This document shows, piece after piece, positions 1-12,455 of a stretch of 64,000 nucleotides of DNA. Position 1 is the stretch's first letter; each line of letters starts with the position of its first letter. The position numbers and the translations under genes were made by a program. The notes below the pieces were generated by a model that was given only the letters and a program-made list of their open reading frames with translations, made no database searches and was not told the origin of the DNA. This DNA comes from Setoptus koraiensis (taxonomy: Eukaryota > Arthropoda), in assembly GCA_048013815.1 (NCBI GenBank), contig CM106585.1, forward strand, positions 22,320,001-22,384,000, given 5' to 3'.

Positions 1-141
1 GGCGCTAAATAGCGCGAGGGGCGTGCAACTCGAGATCATGCGAGCGATATTGCGCAAGTAAGTGAGTAGCGCCCCTTCACCGGCGCATCACTTATGTGAC
101 GCAACGTAAGTTACGTAACACGTATGAGCCAACAAAGCCTG

Positions 142-203
142 TGTTGTTGTTGTTGCCGTTGTTGTTGCTGTTGTTGTCGTTGTTGTTGCTGTTGTTGTTG
201 TTT
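142..203 (+). repeat. (GTT)n tract
   Basis: GTT units interrupted by GCC, GCT and GTC. On the - strand this reads CAA/CAG. Confidence 0.9.
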
Positions 204-422
204 TGATCGCTATTAGCGCGCGCCTCATCTAATTACCACCTGGCCAACGGTGCCAATACTAACGAGACCTGTCCGTTGTTGCGCACACTCACCTGTCCGT
301 TGTTGTGCGCACTCACCTGGCCGCGCTAGTTCACTGGCCGCCAGTCGCTGGCGAGCTTGTCAGTTAATCAGCTGTTGGCAGCAGTTGCAGCACAGTGTCG
401 TTGGTCGGTAGCCGCCACCACT

Positions 423-532
423 GACATTACTGACAGCACAACTGGCACTACCGACACAACTGACACAACTGACACTGCTGACACAACCGATACAACCGAC
501 GCTAGCGACACAACCGACACAACCGACACTAG
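423..532 (+). repeat. 9-bp tandem array (ACACAACCG/T), about 11 copies
   Basis: GACACAACN units with drift at both ends. The array stays open as Thr-Thr-Asp repeats in one frame. That is a property of the 9-bp unit and not evidence of a gene. Confidence 0.9.
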
Positions 533-710
533 CGTTCCTGCTGGCGCTACAACACGCAGCACGTGATTGTGTCAGTGCGTGCTTGTCGGCGTGCTCGTCG
601 TCGTCGTCGTTTGCGATGAGCGATTGGCAAGCTCATTAATCAGTGGCTTCAATTGCCGGCGGTGGCGCGCACGTCAGATTAGACTTATGTTCGATCATCA
701 CGACCTTGTT

Positions 711-755
711 TGTGTGTCTGTTCGTGTGTCTGTTCGTGTGTCTGTTCGTGTGTCG
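711..755 (+). repeat. 12-bp tandem array (GTGTGTCTGTTC), 3.5 copies
   Basis: Near-identical adjacent copies. Confidence 0.85.
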
Positions 756-820
756 ATAGTTGACAACAACACAACACCAGTTGTTGTTGCGCAATCAATC
801 GCGAGCCTTACATAGCGTAA

Positions 821-842
821 TATAACGTTATATAACGTTATA
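821..842. repeat. 22-bp perfect palindrome (two TATAACGTTA units)
   Basis: TATAACGTTA is repeated in tandem and completed by TA, so the whole 22 bp equals its own reverse complement. Confidence 0.85.
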
Positions 843-1010
843 CAACGTTGTATTGGCGTCGTTATTGGCGTGTTGGCCGCTGCTGCTCGCCAGTGCCAAT
901 TGTACTGCCAGCTGTAGTTGTGCCCACTGTTGTCGTGATAACAAACAACGGAGCACGCGCACCACTTGCACGCGTGCCGCTCACTTCCGGTTGACTCCAA
1001 TTTCTATTGC

Positions 1011-1032
1011 TGTGTGTGTGTGTGTGTGTGTG
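1011..1032 (+). repeat. (TG)n dinucleotide run
   Basis: Eleven TG units. A matching (AC)n run lies at about 1127-1146, so the two could pair as a loose inverted repeat. Confidence 0.85.
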
Positions 1033-1823
1033 TCTACTCATTATGTGATACTAGCGACGTCAGCATGCGAGAATGTATTACATAACTACATGCTATTATT
1101 ATATTGGCTGCCTCTCTCTCATAGACGCACACACACACACGCACACGACGCTGCGCAGCGAATGATAACTGTCGATTGTCATCTGTCCGCTGTAATCATG
1201 CCAGCGACATGAATGCGCTCTGTGAGAAACAACTACCAACGAGACACAACTGACACGCTGAGTCCAATAGAGAGCCCATAATTCATACCGTTGACACCGA
1301 CCGACCGACAGACCGAACAACGTTATTTGCGGCCACAGTTACGTAATAAAGACATTGCCAACATTGTAGTCTGACCATTTATTACGCAACCGCCGGCCAT
1401 TGGGCCATGTTTCAAGAAATTGTTGTCGTTGTTGTTGTTGTTGCTGGTGCTGCTGACACGCGCTCTCCTATTACACGTTACGTAATGCGGCGTCTGCGTT
1501 TTGTCACTCACATTGGTCGTCTAATGCGGCCATGCTGGCCACTATGCCATTATGCTATTACACTGCCATGCTGCTACACTGTCAACTGCAACTCAAAGTA
1601 AAACTCCAATTTCACTGACCAAAACTACAAGTTAACTTAACTTTTCTCGCACTGGTCATCTCAACTGGTCGAAACATCGACCATTGTGCGTGTGTGTGTG
1701 TGTTTGCAGGCCATATCGCACTCGGCTGAACTCACTCTCTCAAGTTGGTCACCAGTTCACCAACACAAACAACATCGATTGTATGACGCAACAACTAACG
1801 TGACACACGCAGCCGTATAACGC

Positions 1824-1837
1824 GTTGCTGTTGTCGT

Positions 1838-1871
<34 letters not shown>

Positions 1872-1920
1872 GCTGTTGTTGTTGCTGTTGTTGTTGTGTT
1901 GTTGTTGCTGTTGTTGTTGC
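1824..1920 (+). repeat. (GTT)n tract, long, with GTC and GCT interruptions
   Basis: About 97 bp of GTT-type triplets. The reverse strand reads as polyglutamine, but it is flanked by no plausible gene. Confidence 0.9.
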
Positions 1921-2216
1921 GTCATCATTGCTAATCATCGGCCATTTCGGCCACGTCATTATAATCGTCGGCTGGCTGGCCCACTCACTCGATGGGCCGA
2001 AATATCTATTAGGCCATTGAGTTTGTGCGTGGGCGAGCGGCGGCCAAAGCGATTGTCGCATTGGTCAGTTTGGCATGACCACCGATATATACAATACAAG
2101 CAACCATATAGCACCACACAGCCGCTCCAGTGACCTTAGCACCCGCTTGAATACTTCGAGTGGAGTGGCGCCCCTGGCGGTCATTGTTTTCCGGGCGCCA
2201 TTAACTCTGGCCGCCA

Positions 2217-2262
2217 CAACTTGTATCGCGGCAGCAACTTGTGCGCTGCACGATACAAGTTG
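2217..2262. repeat. Imperfect hairpin, 12-bp arms (CAACTTGTATCG)
   Basis: The outer arms at 2217-2228 and 2251-2262 are exact reverse complements. An inner GCAGC/GCTGC stem continues the pairing around a 9-nt loop. Confidence 0.75.
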
Positions 2263-4173
2263 AGGCCGCGACAGCCACCGGAAGCAAATAAGCTGCACCG
2301 ATTGCCACTTGAGCGGCGCTGGTCGTCGCTGTTGCCGTTGCCGGTTGCCGATTGCTGTTGCATAACTAGCGACATTATTGCATGTATTTATTTTTGCTCT
2401 TGTTGCGCTGACATTTGCACTGCTGCTGCTGCTGCTGCTGTGTCCAGCACTAATAATAGTTCACTTAACGCTGGCACTAAATCCATTCGACGACAACACA
2501 AATCGGGGCGAGTCGAGTCGACGAGTTTCGTCATGCACACTGTGCCGGCCGCTTTCGTGGGGCGCCGCCCGTGTTGTGGCACACGGAGAGAGGCCGTGCG
2601 CGCCGGAGAAAAGACGCAACGATAATTTGGCACACAAATAACATCAGTGGCGCGGTGACACTCGGGCACAGTGGCCATAGTTGGCCGGCGCAGTGATAAA
2701 GTGCCCCATTGTGAGCTGTATACTTGACTGGCGACTAGCCGGCCCAAGTGACGGCCAGCTTAATTACGAGCGGCGCAAATGACGCTTGACCCGCGCTGTC
2801 ATGGCTGCTATTTTGGCGCGTTACGTAACCTAGCGGCAGTTATGAAACCTAGCGTCAGTTACGCAAGAGCCGGCCAGATATTCATATCTCATATGCTGGC
2901 TCAATGGTTGCGTAATGCCGCTGCACTTGTTTGCCCACTGCGACGCTGTTCGCTGCTTTCCCCCGTTGCAGTGAGCGGCAAGCGACACACTTAATGAGAG
3001 TGGCGCCATTTTTGTCATTGTCGCCACTGTCGTCGTTCTCTGTTCGCTGTTCTCCTTTCGAAGGGCGAGCAGCCAGTCCAACGTTCGCCGCTCGCCAGTC
3101 CGACGTTCGCCGCTCGCCCGGTGACCTGCACAGTGGCACAGCGAAACAGCGAAACAGCGAGTCGCTGGCAGACTGTGCCAGCCGGAATTGGGGCCCGTCC
3201 GAACGATTGCGAGCGATTCTCGAATCGCGGCTCGCAAAGTGCCGCTAAGTGCCTATTCGTGTGCGACATCGTTGCGCCGATACTGCGCGATACGCGCAAC
3301 ATACAGCGGCTCCAAAACTGGAGGCCCCAAAGCCGGAATGGGGCCGCTGTCGGCAGCATCGGCCGAACAGTGGATATGGTGTCGCCGATATAGTGCATGT
3401 ATATATAGTTATACGCAACTAAACGAGCACACTCGGCTCATTTAGACAACTGGCTGGCGCGGCGGGCTCAACTTGCGAGCCAAGGCGGCCACAATGAACC
3501 TGCAACACTAATGGCGCTCGTGCTCATTTGCACGTAAAAAATCACGTAGCCAAATCAAAAATTATATCATCATTATTTGCCAGTCGTTGTGTTTTGGGCG
3601 CGTGCTTGTGTCGCAACAACGTACTGGCCCAGCTCTCTAGCGGGCATCACCATTTAAAGCAAGCCAAGTGCGCGCGCCCCCCCCCCTTGTACCCTCGCTG
3701 AACGTGTTGTTGTCGTCTGTCACAAATGGGCCCCACTATTGCGTAATGCCTTCCTGTTTGGGTCAACAACAGCGCTCGTCTGTGCTTGTTTGTATACATG
3801 AATGTGGCAATAACAGCACAGAGATCTATTGTTGTGCATAAACTAAACATAAACTAGCCCGTGAGATATCACGTGTGCTCGCTCGCCGAGATTGCCCTCG
3901 CTGACAGTGCACAGCACAGTGTGCCTATACTGCACCAGTTGTGTGTGCATAACAGTATAAGTGTGCTGTCACATTTGCTGTTGTTACGTAACATGTTACC
4001 TAACAAAGTATTATAAGTATGTTGCGTAAGTGTGTTGCGTAAGTATGTTGCATAAAAGTGTGTGTTTGTGTGTGTGTTGCGCGTGCCCCGATCGTAATGT
4101 CAGCCGCGAGTAGTGTTGCATAAGTTATTTATTGGTCATTGGTTGTCATTAGCACGACTCAATTGCGCAATCG

Positions 4174-4220
4174 CTCGCTGGCCCTTCACCTGGCGCGCGG
4201 TCAGGTGAAGGGCCAGCGAG
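4174..4220. repeat. Perfect inverted repeat, 19-bp arms, 9-nt loop
   Basis: The arms at 4174-4192 (CTCGCTGGCCCTTCACCTG) and 4202-4220 are exact reverse complements. The stem includes a CACCTG E-box on each arm. It is too short for a typical pre-miRNA stem. Confidence 0.9.
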
Positions 4221-4246
4221 CCGTCGGGCCGGCGGCCCGGCGAGGC

Positions 4247-4283
4247 CTCTCTCGGCGGCTCTCGGGTTGAGCCGCCGAAAGAG
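4247..4283. repeat. Second hairpin, 15-bp arms with one mismatch, 7-nt loop
   Basis: Arms at 4247-4261 and 4269-4283 (core CGGCGGCTC / GAGCCGCCG), beginning 26 bp after the hairpin at 4174-4220. Confidence 0.8.
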
Positions 4284-4548
4284 GGCCGCAAAGAGACCGG
4301 ACCAACGGGAATCGTGCCCCGGTATCTTTGCGATCTTTGTGTGGGCGCTCATGTGCGCTTCGTGTGCACATTTGCCAGCATGCCAACAAGCGAGCCAAAA
4401 TGGCCAAATTCGCCGAATTCGGCTCAAAGTGACGCAATAAATTCTCCAGACATCTTGGGTTATATAACTCTCGTGGTGCGTGTGTGTGTGTGTTGCGACA
4501 CAAGCAATAAATAATTGCCAGATTACTTATGAGTTTTATCGCGAGTCG

Positions 4549-4580
4549 CTTTTACATCGCGAGTTGTTGCGATGTAAAAG
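4549..4580. repeat. Inverted repeat, 12-bp arms (CTTTTACATCGC), 8-nt loop
   Basis: The arms at 4549-4560 and 4569-4580 are exact reverse complements. Confidence 0.85.
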
Positions 4581-5732
4581 TGATCGGCGACGTGCCACTG
4601 TCACTGTCGACCGCTGACACTGTCTGACACTGTCTGACAGTGGCGACCACTGACAGCGGCCACCACTGACAGCAGCGACAGCAACAGTTTCCCCCTGTGT
4701 GTGTCGCTGTCCAGACTGGCTCTGTCTCGGCAATCATCGCCAGCTGATTTCACCGGCCTGAATTCACCTGGCGAGAGCCTATTCAGTTAGCTGAGAATTC
4801 AGTTTGAATACGGCGCAGCGAAGCGTCGGCCGTTTAATTGCCACTATCGACGATAACATCTTCTCACCTTGATTTACAGACGACTCGCCGCTGTTGCGAC
4901 GCCGGTACAATGGCGATGCGTTCGTTGTTGTGTCGTCATTATTGTTGTTGCAAATCGTCTTATTTCCATGTTTTACGGCCTCGTCGTTGTTGTTGTTATT
5001 GGCCCGACAGCAGCAACAACAGCGCCAACAACAACATCGCCAACAACGACGACGGCCGCGCCAGACTGACTGACACGGGACGTAATGACGTAAGACGACG
5101 AGCTCTGGTCAGTGGCGGACAGTGGCGCCGATCACTGGACGGTGGCGCTGGCCGAATGGCTCGAATGGTTCGGCCAAGCGAAGCCGAAGCGACCATTTGA
5201 AATTAGCATTTGGATTGGGACGAGAACGCGATTGGCGATTGTTGCGTCATTGCATGTTGTTGTTGTTGCTGCTGCTGTAATGCATGTGTCGTTAATGACA
5301 GTTGCCGGCACAAGTTGGCAGACAGAACAAGTGCCATTGCCCGGCATCACATGCTGGCCATCACATGCCTAATCACGGCCAGCTGACCGACACAATCGAG
5401 TGACAAATTGATATTGATGCCACTTGCGTGTAACACTGACAGTGGCGCTCTCGTTGCGTCATGAGCCAGTGCCAGCGCTCATTACAAATGCTTGATTGCC
5501 TGTCGCTGGTGAATGTTGTCGCTGTTGGACAGTGCACTAAATAGTGACTGTGCCACTTTTGTAGTGACGCCACTGCCACTGCCAATGCAACGTTAAGTAG
5601 ACGCGCTCAGGTGTAACATTACTGGCTGCTGATTCATTGCAACTAATACCAGACTAAATGCTCCAAAATACTCTCGCTGCTCGCTCATTTAAATAACAGC
5701 CCATGTGACAGCAACGCCACCGACAACCACAA

Positions 5733-5788
5733 CTGTGTTGCATCACACCAGGTGTGTTGCGTCGCACCAAGTGTGTTGCGTCACACAG
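5733..5788 (+). repeat. 19-bp tandem array (GTGTGTTGCGTCGCACCAA), 3 copies
   Basis: Three adjacent copies with few changes. Each contains a TTGCGTC/TTGCATC core. Confidence 0.85.
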
Positions 5789-6303
5789 TTCATGCCACGG
5801 CCAGCGCACCTTGTCACTGGCCGAAGCTTGTTGCCAGTGACACTTGTTTTGGCTGTCAATGTTGCGTCACACATGCTATTTACATTGTGTCACACACTGT
5901 GCGCGCTGCGCGTTCGTTGTGCCTTCGTTGTGCCTTCGTTGTGCGTTTGGTGCGCGTTTGTTGTGCGACACTGACAGTGTCCAGTTGTCAACTAATTATT
6001 TGCTCATCATTGCATCACACGAGACGAACGATGACAAGACTGCGCACAACAAGCAGTGTGCAAACTGACACTTTGTTGTTGTGCACTGCGCGAAACAACG
6101 GTCATTTGCCACTAACAAATTGGTGGCATTGATGCATTGCGCAACTTGCGCGACAGCCAAGGCAGCAGCAACGACAACGACAACGACAACAACAACAGCG
6201 CCGACATATGTCAACGTTGTTGCGTCATTGGTCATTCTGACAATTCTGACAGTTCTCACAATTGTCAGTGGCACGTTGCCGTGCCCACTGACAGGCGCAT
6301 CAG

Positions 6304-6347
6304 TTGTTGCGTCGGTGGTTGCGCCGGTGGTTGCGCCGGTCGTTGCA
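6304..6347 (+). repeat. 12-bp tandem array (GGTTGCGCCGGT), 3-4 copies
   Basis: Adjacent copies of GTGGTTGCGCCG with small changes. Confidence 0.8.
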
Positions 6348-7218
6348 ACGGGCCCGCGATTGCACGACATTGTTTTCGTTAAATATACATGCGATATATC
6401 AATGTTGCGCCGAACCAGCAACAGCTGACCAGCACCGACTTCCGGCTCAGTGCGCTACACACCGGCAGAGGGCGAGCGTGCAGGCGCGCCCCCTAGCGTC
6501 GGCTCACCTGGCCTGTGGCAAGTGTGGTCTTGCGAGCGCCAAGTGAGCAGCGAAGTGTCGGGCTCGCAGCGACTTATTAGCGGCGTCGCTCGGACGGGCC
6601 AACACAGCTAATCAATTAATCATGATTAGCGTTAATGGCTCGTCATGTAGTCAAGCCAGCGCAAGTGTCTCCCTCTTGCGCCTTCTATCATCTCGTGGGA
6701 TTAGCTTTATCTCTGCCGGGCCGACGTTCATTCACTCACCTGGGCTGGGTTTTGTTTTATCCGCTGCGCGTCGATTGTCGGGCTCGTTCGTCTCGTTCGG
6801 CGGCGCTCTGTTCGTTCGGTTGGCTCGTTGCGCCGCTCGGTGCGCTTCGCCGGCCAGCTCACCGGGCCGTCGTGCGTGAGACGCCGTCCGAGAGAAATCA
6901 GCAAAGTGATTAAGCTCTCCTTTCTTAGTTTCTGGCGCGCCCGCCAGTCTGTTGATTTAATCTTAGTTAATTGAATTTGATGCCCGTTTTTTCTTCTCTC
7001 AATCGCACAGTTGGCTCGCGGTGCAGCGCCATTCCGCACAGTGCTGCCTATTGGGCACAACTTACACTTTATGGGCCGGCACAATTGCTTTTGCGTCGCA
7101 GCGCGACAGCAGCGACACACATTAGCGAAAGCGGATAAAGCGCCAGATAATGATGATCATGCATCGGCCATTACCTGTCCGCTGGCCGGCTTCTCGAAAT
7201 CCGGCCGGCGATCGCGCT

Positions 7219-7250
7219 GTGCGCCATTGTGCGCCATTGTGCGCCATTGA
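7219..7250 (+). repeat. 10-bp tandem array (TGCGCCATTG), 3 copies
   Basis: Three exact consecutive copies. Confidence 0.85.
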
Positions 7251-7430
7251 ATGGTTGCGGCGGCCAGTCGGGCGCCATCGGCGGCCGTCGGCGGCCATTG
7301 GCGAGCGGCAATAATGGCTCAGAGGCACGCAATTTGTGCAACGCGCGCGCTCGACTTATTACGTAATGATGATCTATCTCTTTTTGTTGACTATTAACTC
7401 GCAGGCTCACAAGCGATCACTGCAACGAGC

Positions 7431-7462
7431 GCTCGCCGGGCCAGTCAGCTGGCCCGGCGAGC
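7431..7462. repeat. Perfect inverted repeat, 14-bp arms, 4-nt loop
   Basis: The arms GCTCGCCGGGCCAG (7431-7444) and its reverse complement (7449-7462) flank TCAG. The stem is very GC-rich. Confidence 0.9.
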
Positions 7463-7990
7463 CCAATGGGAGCCAGCCGATCGACTCGCAATTGTCGATG
7501 GGAGCCAGCTGATCCACTGACAGTTGTCAAGCGGCCGGCTGGCCAGTGGGAGGGGAGGGCACTGGCTAGAGCCCGGGGTAGTCTGGGGTAGTTGTGGGCA
7601 GTTGGCGCGACCGCACCGGGTGACGGACGGGGCACCGGTGAGTGATGGATTGCGTTTGATCGGGCCAGGGGTCATGCGATGTCATGCCCGCTGAGGGCAC
7701 TGCGAGCGCGCCAAGACCACGACGCATCGTATCTAGTTTGTATCATCTGTGTAACACAGACTGTGTGTTTGTGATGCAATTGGCCGTATGACGACTTGTG
7801 CTTGCGCTGCCCGTAGAGTCATGCGGTGATGCAATGGCACGGATAATTGGAGGTGATTCGGCTGCCGTGGGTGAGTTTGCGCTGTCGATCTGTTTGCCTA
7901 CAAGTTGTGGCCAGCGACAAGGTAAACAACAAGCGACCAATTCAATCTCGATTGTGCCGCACAATTTGTGCGCCGTCCCAACGTTTCTGT

Positions 7991-8095
7991 GCTCGAGCAT
8001 TCGAACTGCTCGAGCATTCGAACTGCCCGAATGTTCGGACGTTCGAATGCTCGGACGTTCGAACGCTCGGATGCGCGAAGGCTCGCATGTTCGGA
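7991..8095 (+). repeat. TTCGAA array, about 10-bp spacing
   Basis: It starts with two exact 17-bp copies of GCTCGAGCATTCGAACT, then GTTCGGAC/GTTCGAAT/GCTCGGAC words follow at about 10-bp steps. Confidence 0.85.
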
Positions 8096-8804
8096 TGTGC
8101 CAATGGCCAATTGGATAGTTTGAAAATTGTTGTTTCTGCTGTTATTGCGTAATCATGCAACCTGGTGGCTCGTGTGTCGTGCTTGCAACATAAAATCATC
8201 ATAATCATCATAATCATCATCATCGTGCTCATGCTAGCGGCGTGCTGCTGTGTGCGCCAATTGTTATGTAACTTGGTCGAGCAACACTGTCGAGTAACAC
8301 TGTTGCGCAACATTGTTATGCAACATTGTTGAGCGGCGGCAGCGGCAAACAGGAACAAAAGATCAAGTTCAACTTGTTACAACAGCGCGGCGTCTTGTTG
8401 CACAACAAGCCCAACACTTCATGTCCAGCGTCTGGGCGTCATTTGTTGCGTACGAGCCGTCATTGGTCATTGGTTGTATGGGCTCGTTGTCGCTGGCGGC
8501 CCATACAAAACCGAGGTGAGCCGAGGTTTACCTGGCGAAAAGAACGCTGAACGTTGCGCCGCACTCTGCGGCCGGTCGGCCCGTTGGCCGGCAGCGCCGC
8601 GGCGTGTCAGTGTCCGCCAATCACAGACTGTGATACTTGTTGTAGTGGCATGCACTTGTTACAGATGATAATGACCACACTCGTACATCGTATATCCACA
8701 CACAGGTATGCGGTCGCATAGCAGCGCCGGGCGCCATGCGATGCGCCAAAACAATCCAACAGGTTGCTTAACAAGGGGCGCTCAGGTTACGCAATGCGCT
8801 GTTT

Positions 8805-8859
8805 GTTTGCGCTTGTTTGCGCCTGTTTGCGCCTGTTTGCGCTTGTTTGCGACTGTTTG
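8805..8859 (+). repeat. 10-bp tandem array (GTTTGCGCCT), 5 copies
   Basis: Copies differ at one or two positions (CTT, CCT, ACT). Confidence 0.9.
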
Positions 8860-8965
8860 TCTCGGCCGGGCAAGCCAATGATAGTGAGTCTGTATCTATC
8901 GTGGTGTGTGACCATGTAACAAATGTAAATATTACATAACATGTAATGCATGTTGTATGCAGGTA

Positions 8966-8995
8966 GTTGTTTGTTGTTGCGCAACAACAAACAAC
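8966..8995. repeat. 30-bp perfect palindrome centred on TTGCGCAA
   Basis: GTTGTTTGTTGTTGC is followed immediately by its exact reverse complement with no loop. The centre is a TTGCGCAA octamer. Confidence 0.9.
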
Positions 8996-9820
8996 ACCAA
9001 CCAACAGCCCAAATGATAAACTGCCGGCAACAGCTGATTGTTGCCCACTGCAACAATAATAGAGCGTAATGATGAAATGAAATTTGAGTGATGGATTTGG
9101 TTGTTGCGCAATCACTCTTGTTACGCCGACTGCTGCCACTAACTGGCCGACTGCTGCTGCTGTTGGCATTGTTGCGCAATGTGTCCGATAAACAAACACA
9201 TTGGTCATTGTTCGTGCTGACTGTGCCGGCATTGATGAGATTTTGCACACAAACTTGCATGCTCACTTGCTGTTTGTGTGCTGTTGCGTCATTGCTTGCA
9301 TTGCTCTTCCCATTCCGAATGCTCATCAGCTCAAGCAGCATCAACAACGCCGACAACGCCGTCGTGTCGCTCGTCAGCTGATGACCTTTGTGTGTGTGTG
9401 TCACTCTCTGACATTCCACTCCCCACTCACCTGACTCGGCCGGTCAGCTGACTAGGCCGGCCGGCAGCGGAAGCCGGCCGAGCTACAGGCCAAACAGGGA
9501 GAGTTGTTTGTTGTGCGCGTTTATTTTCAAATATCATCATTGTTGTCATGTGTTCAGTGGGCGAAGCATTATGTAATATGTAATAGTACCAACACATGAC
9601 AGCGCCACTCATATGACAGCGGCGACTCGCATGACGGCGCCGAGCTCGCCAAGTGGCCGCGAGCTTCTCTTCTGACAAGCTTGTGAAGAGAGAGCGACTT
9701 TTGCGCATATTGTGTCCATAAACGACCAAACGAGAGAGTCGCGCAAACACCTGTCAGAGTCAGCTGACTGAGCGTGTCATTGTTTCCGCGCCGCTTGTGA
9801 CTTGCACTTGAGCGCCAATT

Positions 9821-9889
9821 GTCGGCCGTCGATGGTCGATAGTCGATTGTCCATCGTCGATTGTCGATCGTCGATTGTCCATCGTCGAA
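9821..9889 (+). repeat. 7-bp tandem array (GTCGATT / GTCCATC)
   Basis: GTCGATN units, several merged into 14-bp doublets. Confidence 0.85.
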
Positions 9890-9894
9890 TGCAA

Positions 9895-9985
9895 GAGCGC
9901 GCAACGTCGAGAGAGCGCAAGTTCGAGCGAGCACGAGACCGAGAATTCGGCTGCGATTCGAAATTCGAAGTTCCAAGTTCGCGCT
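9895..9985 (+). repeat. TTCGAA array (loose)
   Basis: TTCGAG, TTCGGC, TTCGAA and TTCGCG words recur at irregular, roughly 10-bp steps. Confidence 0.6.
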
Positions 9986-10118
9986 GTCCAATGGCCGTCC
10001 GATCGGCCGACACAATCGGCCGCACCGTGCAGCGAGTGCGAGCCCAACAGCGAGTGCGAGCCGAGCTGCGAATGCAAATGAGCGATTCATTGGAACTGAC
10101 TTGACGAATTGACAGGCC

Positions 10119-10218
10119 CACAACAACAACAACAACAACAACAACAGCGACAGCGGCAACAGCGACGGCAGCGACAGCGGCAGCGACAACAACAGCGACA
10201 GCGATGCCAACAGCAGCC
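10119..10218 (+). repeat. (CAA)n/(CAG)n tract with CGA interruptions
   Basis: A pure (CAA) run passes into CAG/CGA/CGG triplets. Confidence 0.9.
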
Positions 10219-10591
10219 ATTAATAGAAGCGGTGCCATTGAAAACGTTGCAAACAGTGGAAACAAAACGGCCGGCAATCGACTGGCGAACGCGCCGACCC
10301 CGGCCAATTGAACCATCGGCCCAACACAAGCCAGTATCCCACAGACACAACGAACAACTGACCAGCACACAATTGAGACAACAATGAGTCACACACAATT
10401 GTTCGCAGAGAACGATTTTACATTTGAAAGAAAAAGAAGGCGAAATTGGTCGGTTCGAACTTGGAATGGCGGCCGCTCACGGCTTGTGAGGCTCACAACG
10501 GCACATCTTAGAATGCGGCCGATGCATAACAGCGCAAGTTGTTGCTTCTTCGTCTGTTCCTATTCGGGCAATCCCGCCGTTCGGGCAATCC

Positions 10592-10690
10592 TACTAGTCG
10601 AGCAATTCGACCATTCGAGCGTTCGAGAGTTCGCAAGTTCGGCCGTTCGAGAGTTCGGCCGTTCGAGCGTTCGCGAGTGTGCTGCAGAGT
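10592..10690 (+). repeat. TTCGAG array, about 10-bp spacing
   Basis: GTTCGAGNGTTCGNNN steps repeat about nine times, with words GTTCGAGAG and GTTCGGCC recurring. Confidence 0.85.
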
Positions 10691-10812
10691 CTGCAGAGCA
10701 TTGTGCCCTGTCGAACGCTCGTCCGCGAACTTGTTTTTCTCTTGTCGTCTGTTCGCCGTGCTGCGCTGCCAGCGACAACTATTTTTGTTGCTCGTCGGCA
10801 GCGCCGACCAAC

Positions 10813-10877
10813 CACAACAACGACAACAAAAACAACGACAACAACGACAACAACAACAACGACAACAACAACGACAA
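10813..10877 (+). repeat. (CAA)n tract with CGA interruptions
   Basis: About 65 bp of ACAACAACG-type triplets. Confidence 0.9.
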
Positions 10878-11577
10878 CTCTATTATAAAATTATTCACGA
10901 ACAACAACAATAACTTTCACCACGTCTCTCCCCTCTTTTGTCCCCACATGAATGGCCCACTGCCCACTGCCGACAAACACTGAATGTCATGCACACAACT
11001 AATTGGATCATCCATTATTGCACGATTGCGCGTAACGTGTCCGCCGACGACAACAGGTGAGTGCCAAGCAACTGGCTTGTTTGCGTCCTGTGGGACGAGC
11101 CTTAAAAGCCTTAAGAAGCCCCCATAAAACTCCAAAAAACGCTCGAAAAATCTTGGAAAGACCCCCGAAAATTCGCTCGAAAAACCCTCGAAACTTCACT
11201 GCAAGTGTCACAAGTCAGCTGACAGTCTCTTGACGGCGCGCTCGAATGTTGCAATCTGTTCACACTTGACAGCTCGGCTCGAGCAACTCTATTATCCCCG
11301 TTTGGCAACTCTATTATCCCTGTTCGGCTCCATACTAGGCTCTCGACCGTCCAGCGGGCACCTGTCGAAACGATAGGTGTGTTGCACTTGCAACAATTGC
11401 ATGCATTATTCAGTGTCTGCGATGGCCGAGAGCACCGGCGATCAGCTGATGGTCGATTATACGTTAATTGGCATAAATTGAGATGATTCAATCCGATTGT
11501 GTCCAATTGCAACGCCTCTATTAGTGCTCCGAACGGCCGTTTGCCAGCGACCAGTCGGACGAGTTTGGCCGTGCCGA

Positions 11578-11635
11578 CAGTCCAAAGAGTCTGACCATTC
11601 CACAGAGTCCGGCCATTCCAAAGAGTCCGAAGAGT
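11578..11635 (+). repeat. 18-bp tandem array (TCCAAAGAGTCTGACCAT), 3 copies
   Basis: Three adjacent copies with scattered changes. Confidence 0.85.
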
Positions 11636-12121
11636 CGAGCCGCCAACCGGCAAACTTTAAAAACATCCAGCCAACAACAAACACTGGAGAGCTCGCAAGA
11701 GCGAGCGCCACCTCGCGGGCGCGGCCCTGCAAGGCGGATGTTGGCGCCTAGCAGGCACCAACAAGGCAACAGCAAAGGCCATTCGCAGGTGTTGCCGTTC
11801 ACTTGCCATTCACCTGTTGTTGTTGTTGTTGTTGTTGCATTTTATACCTGTTGTGTATTTGTTGGCCTGATATGCGAATAATCGCTGAAATGGATGATAT
11901 TTATAAGAGAGTGTGTGTGTGTGAGAGAGAGAAAGAAATCAAGTTAACATAACAATAAATGGAAGCTTCTTTTTGTTGGGCATGTCTGCATTCTCGAGCG
12001 CCAGCCGCTGGTTGTTGTGCTCAATCAAGTATCACGGACGCTCTCGAGTCGCACGCTTTGGTGCTTCGCCGCTCGCAGAATTCTTCTCGAGAGAGTTCTC
12101 GAGCGAAGAGAATTCTCGCGA

Positions 12122-12190
12122 AAAGAACTGGCGATTGAACTGGCGAAAAGAACTGGCGAATGGAATCGGCGAATGGAATTGGCGAAAAAG
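12122..12190 (+). repeat. 12-bp tandem array (GAACTGGCGAAA/T)
   Basis: Five to six copies. Upstream, 12077-12115 carries paired GAATTCT and TCTCGAG palindromes. Confidence 0.8.
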
Positions 12191-12404
12191 AAGTGGCACC
12201 AATGGCGTCCATTGTGGTCAGTGTCAATGCTGCAAGGTAACTCGATATATGTAACAATGGCTGCGGCGATTCGCAGCTTCCAACTGTCGGTCTGCAGCAC
12301 AATGATCAAGTCTCAATGAAGTTATCATCGTTATTCACCTGTCGAATTATCGCCAGTCTTTTGGCTGTTCTTTTCGCATCGCTGCTGCAATTTGTTGGCC
12401 GCTG

Positions 12405-12455
12405 GACGGTGTCGTTGTTGGACGGCGTCGTTGTTGGACGGCGTCGTTGTTAGAC
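12405..12455 (+). repeat. 16-bp tandem array (GACGGCGTCGTTGTTG), 3 copies
   Basis: Three copies with one change each. Confidence 0.9.

Noticed and set aside
423-532. Thr-Thr-Asp repeat peptide that could be an antifreeze- or mucin-like protein
   Set aside because: The frame has no ATG, no signal peptide and no flanking coding sequence. The 9-bp DNA array accounts for it.
4174-4220. Hairpin considered as a microRNA precursor
   Set aside because: The stem is only 19 bp, and a pre-miRNA needs roughly 30 bp or more with a longer lower stem. No extension of pairing is seen.
10109-10387. Polyglutamine frame with a non-repetitive tail
   Set aside because: It starts in the CAA tract without ATG, and the tail matches nothing I know. 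It is one of many such frames beside CAA tracts.
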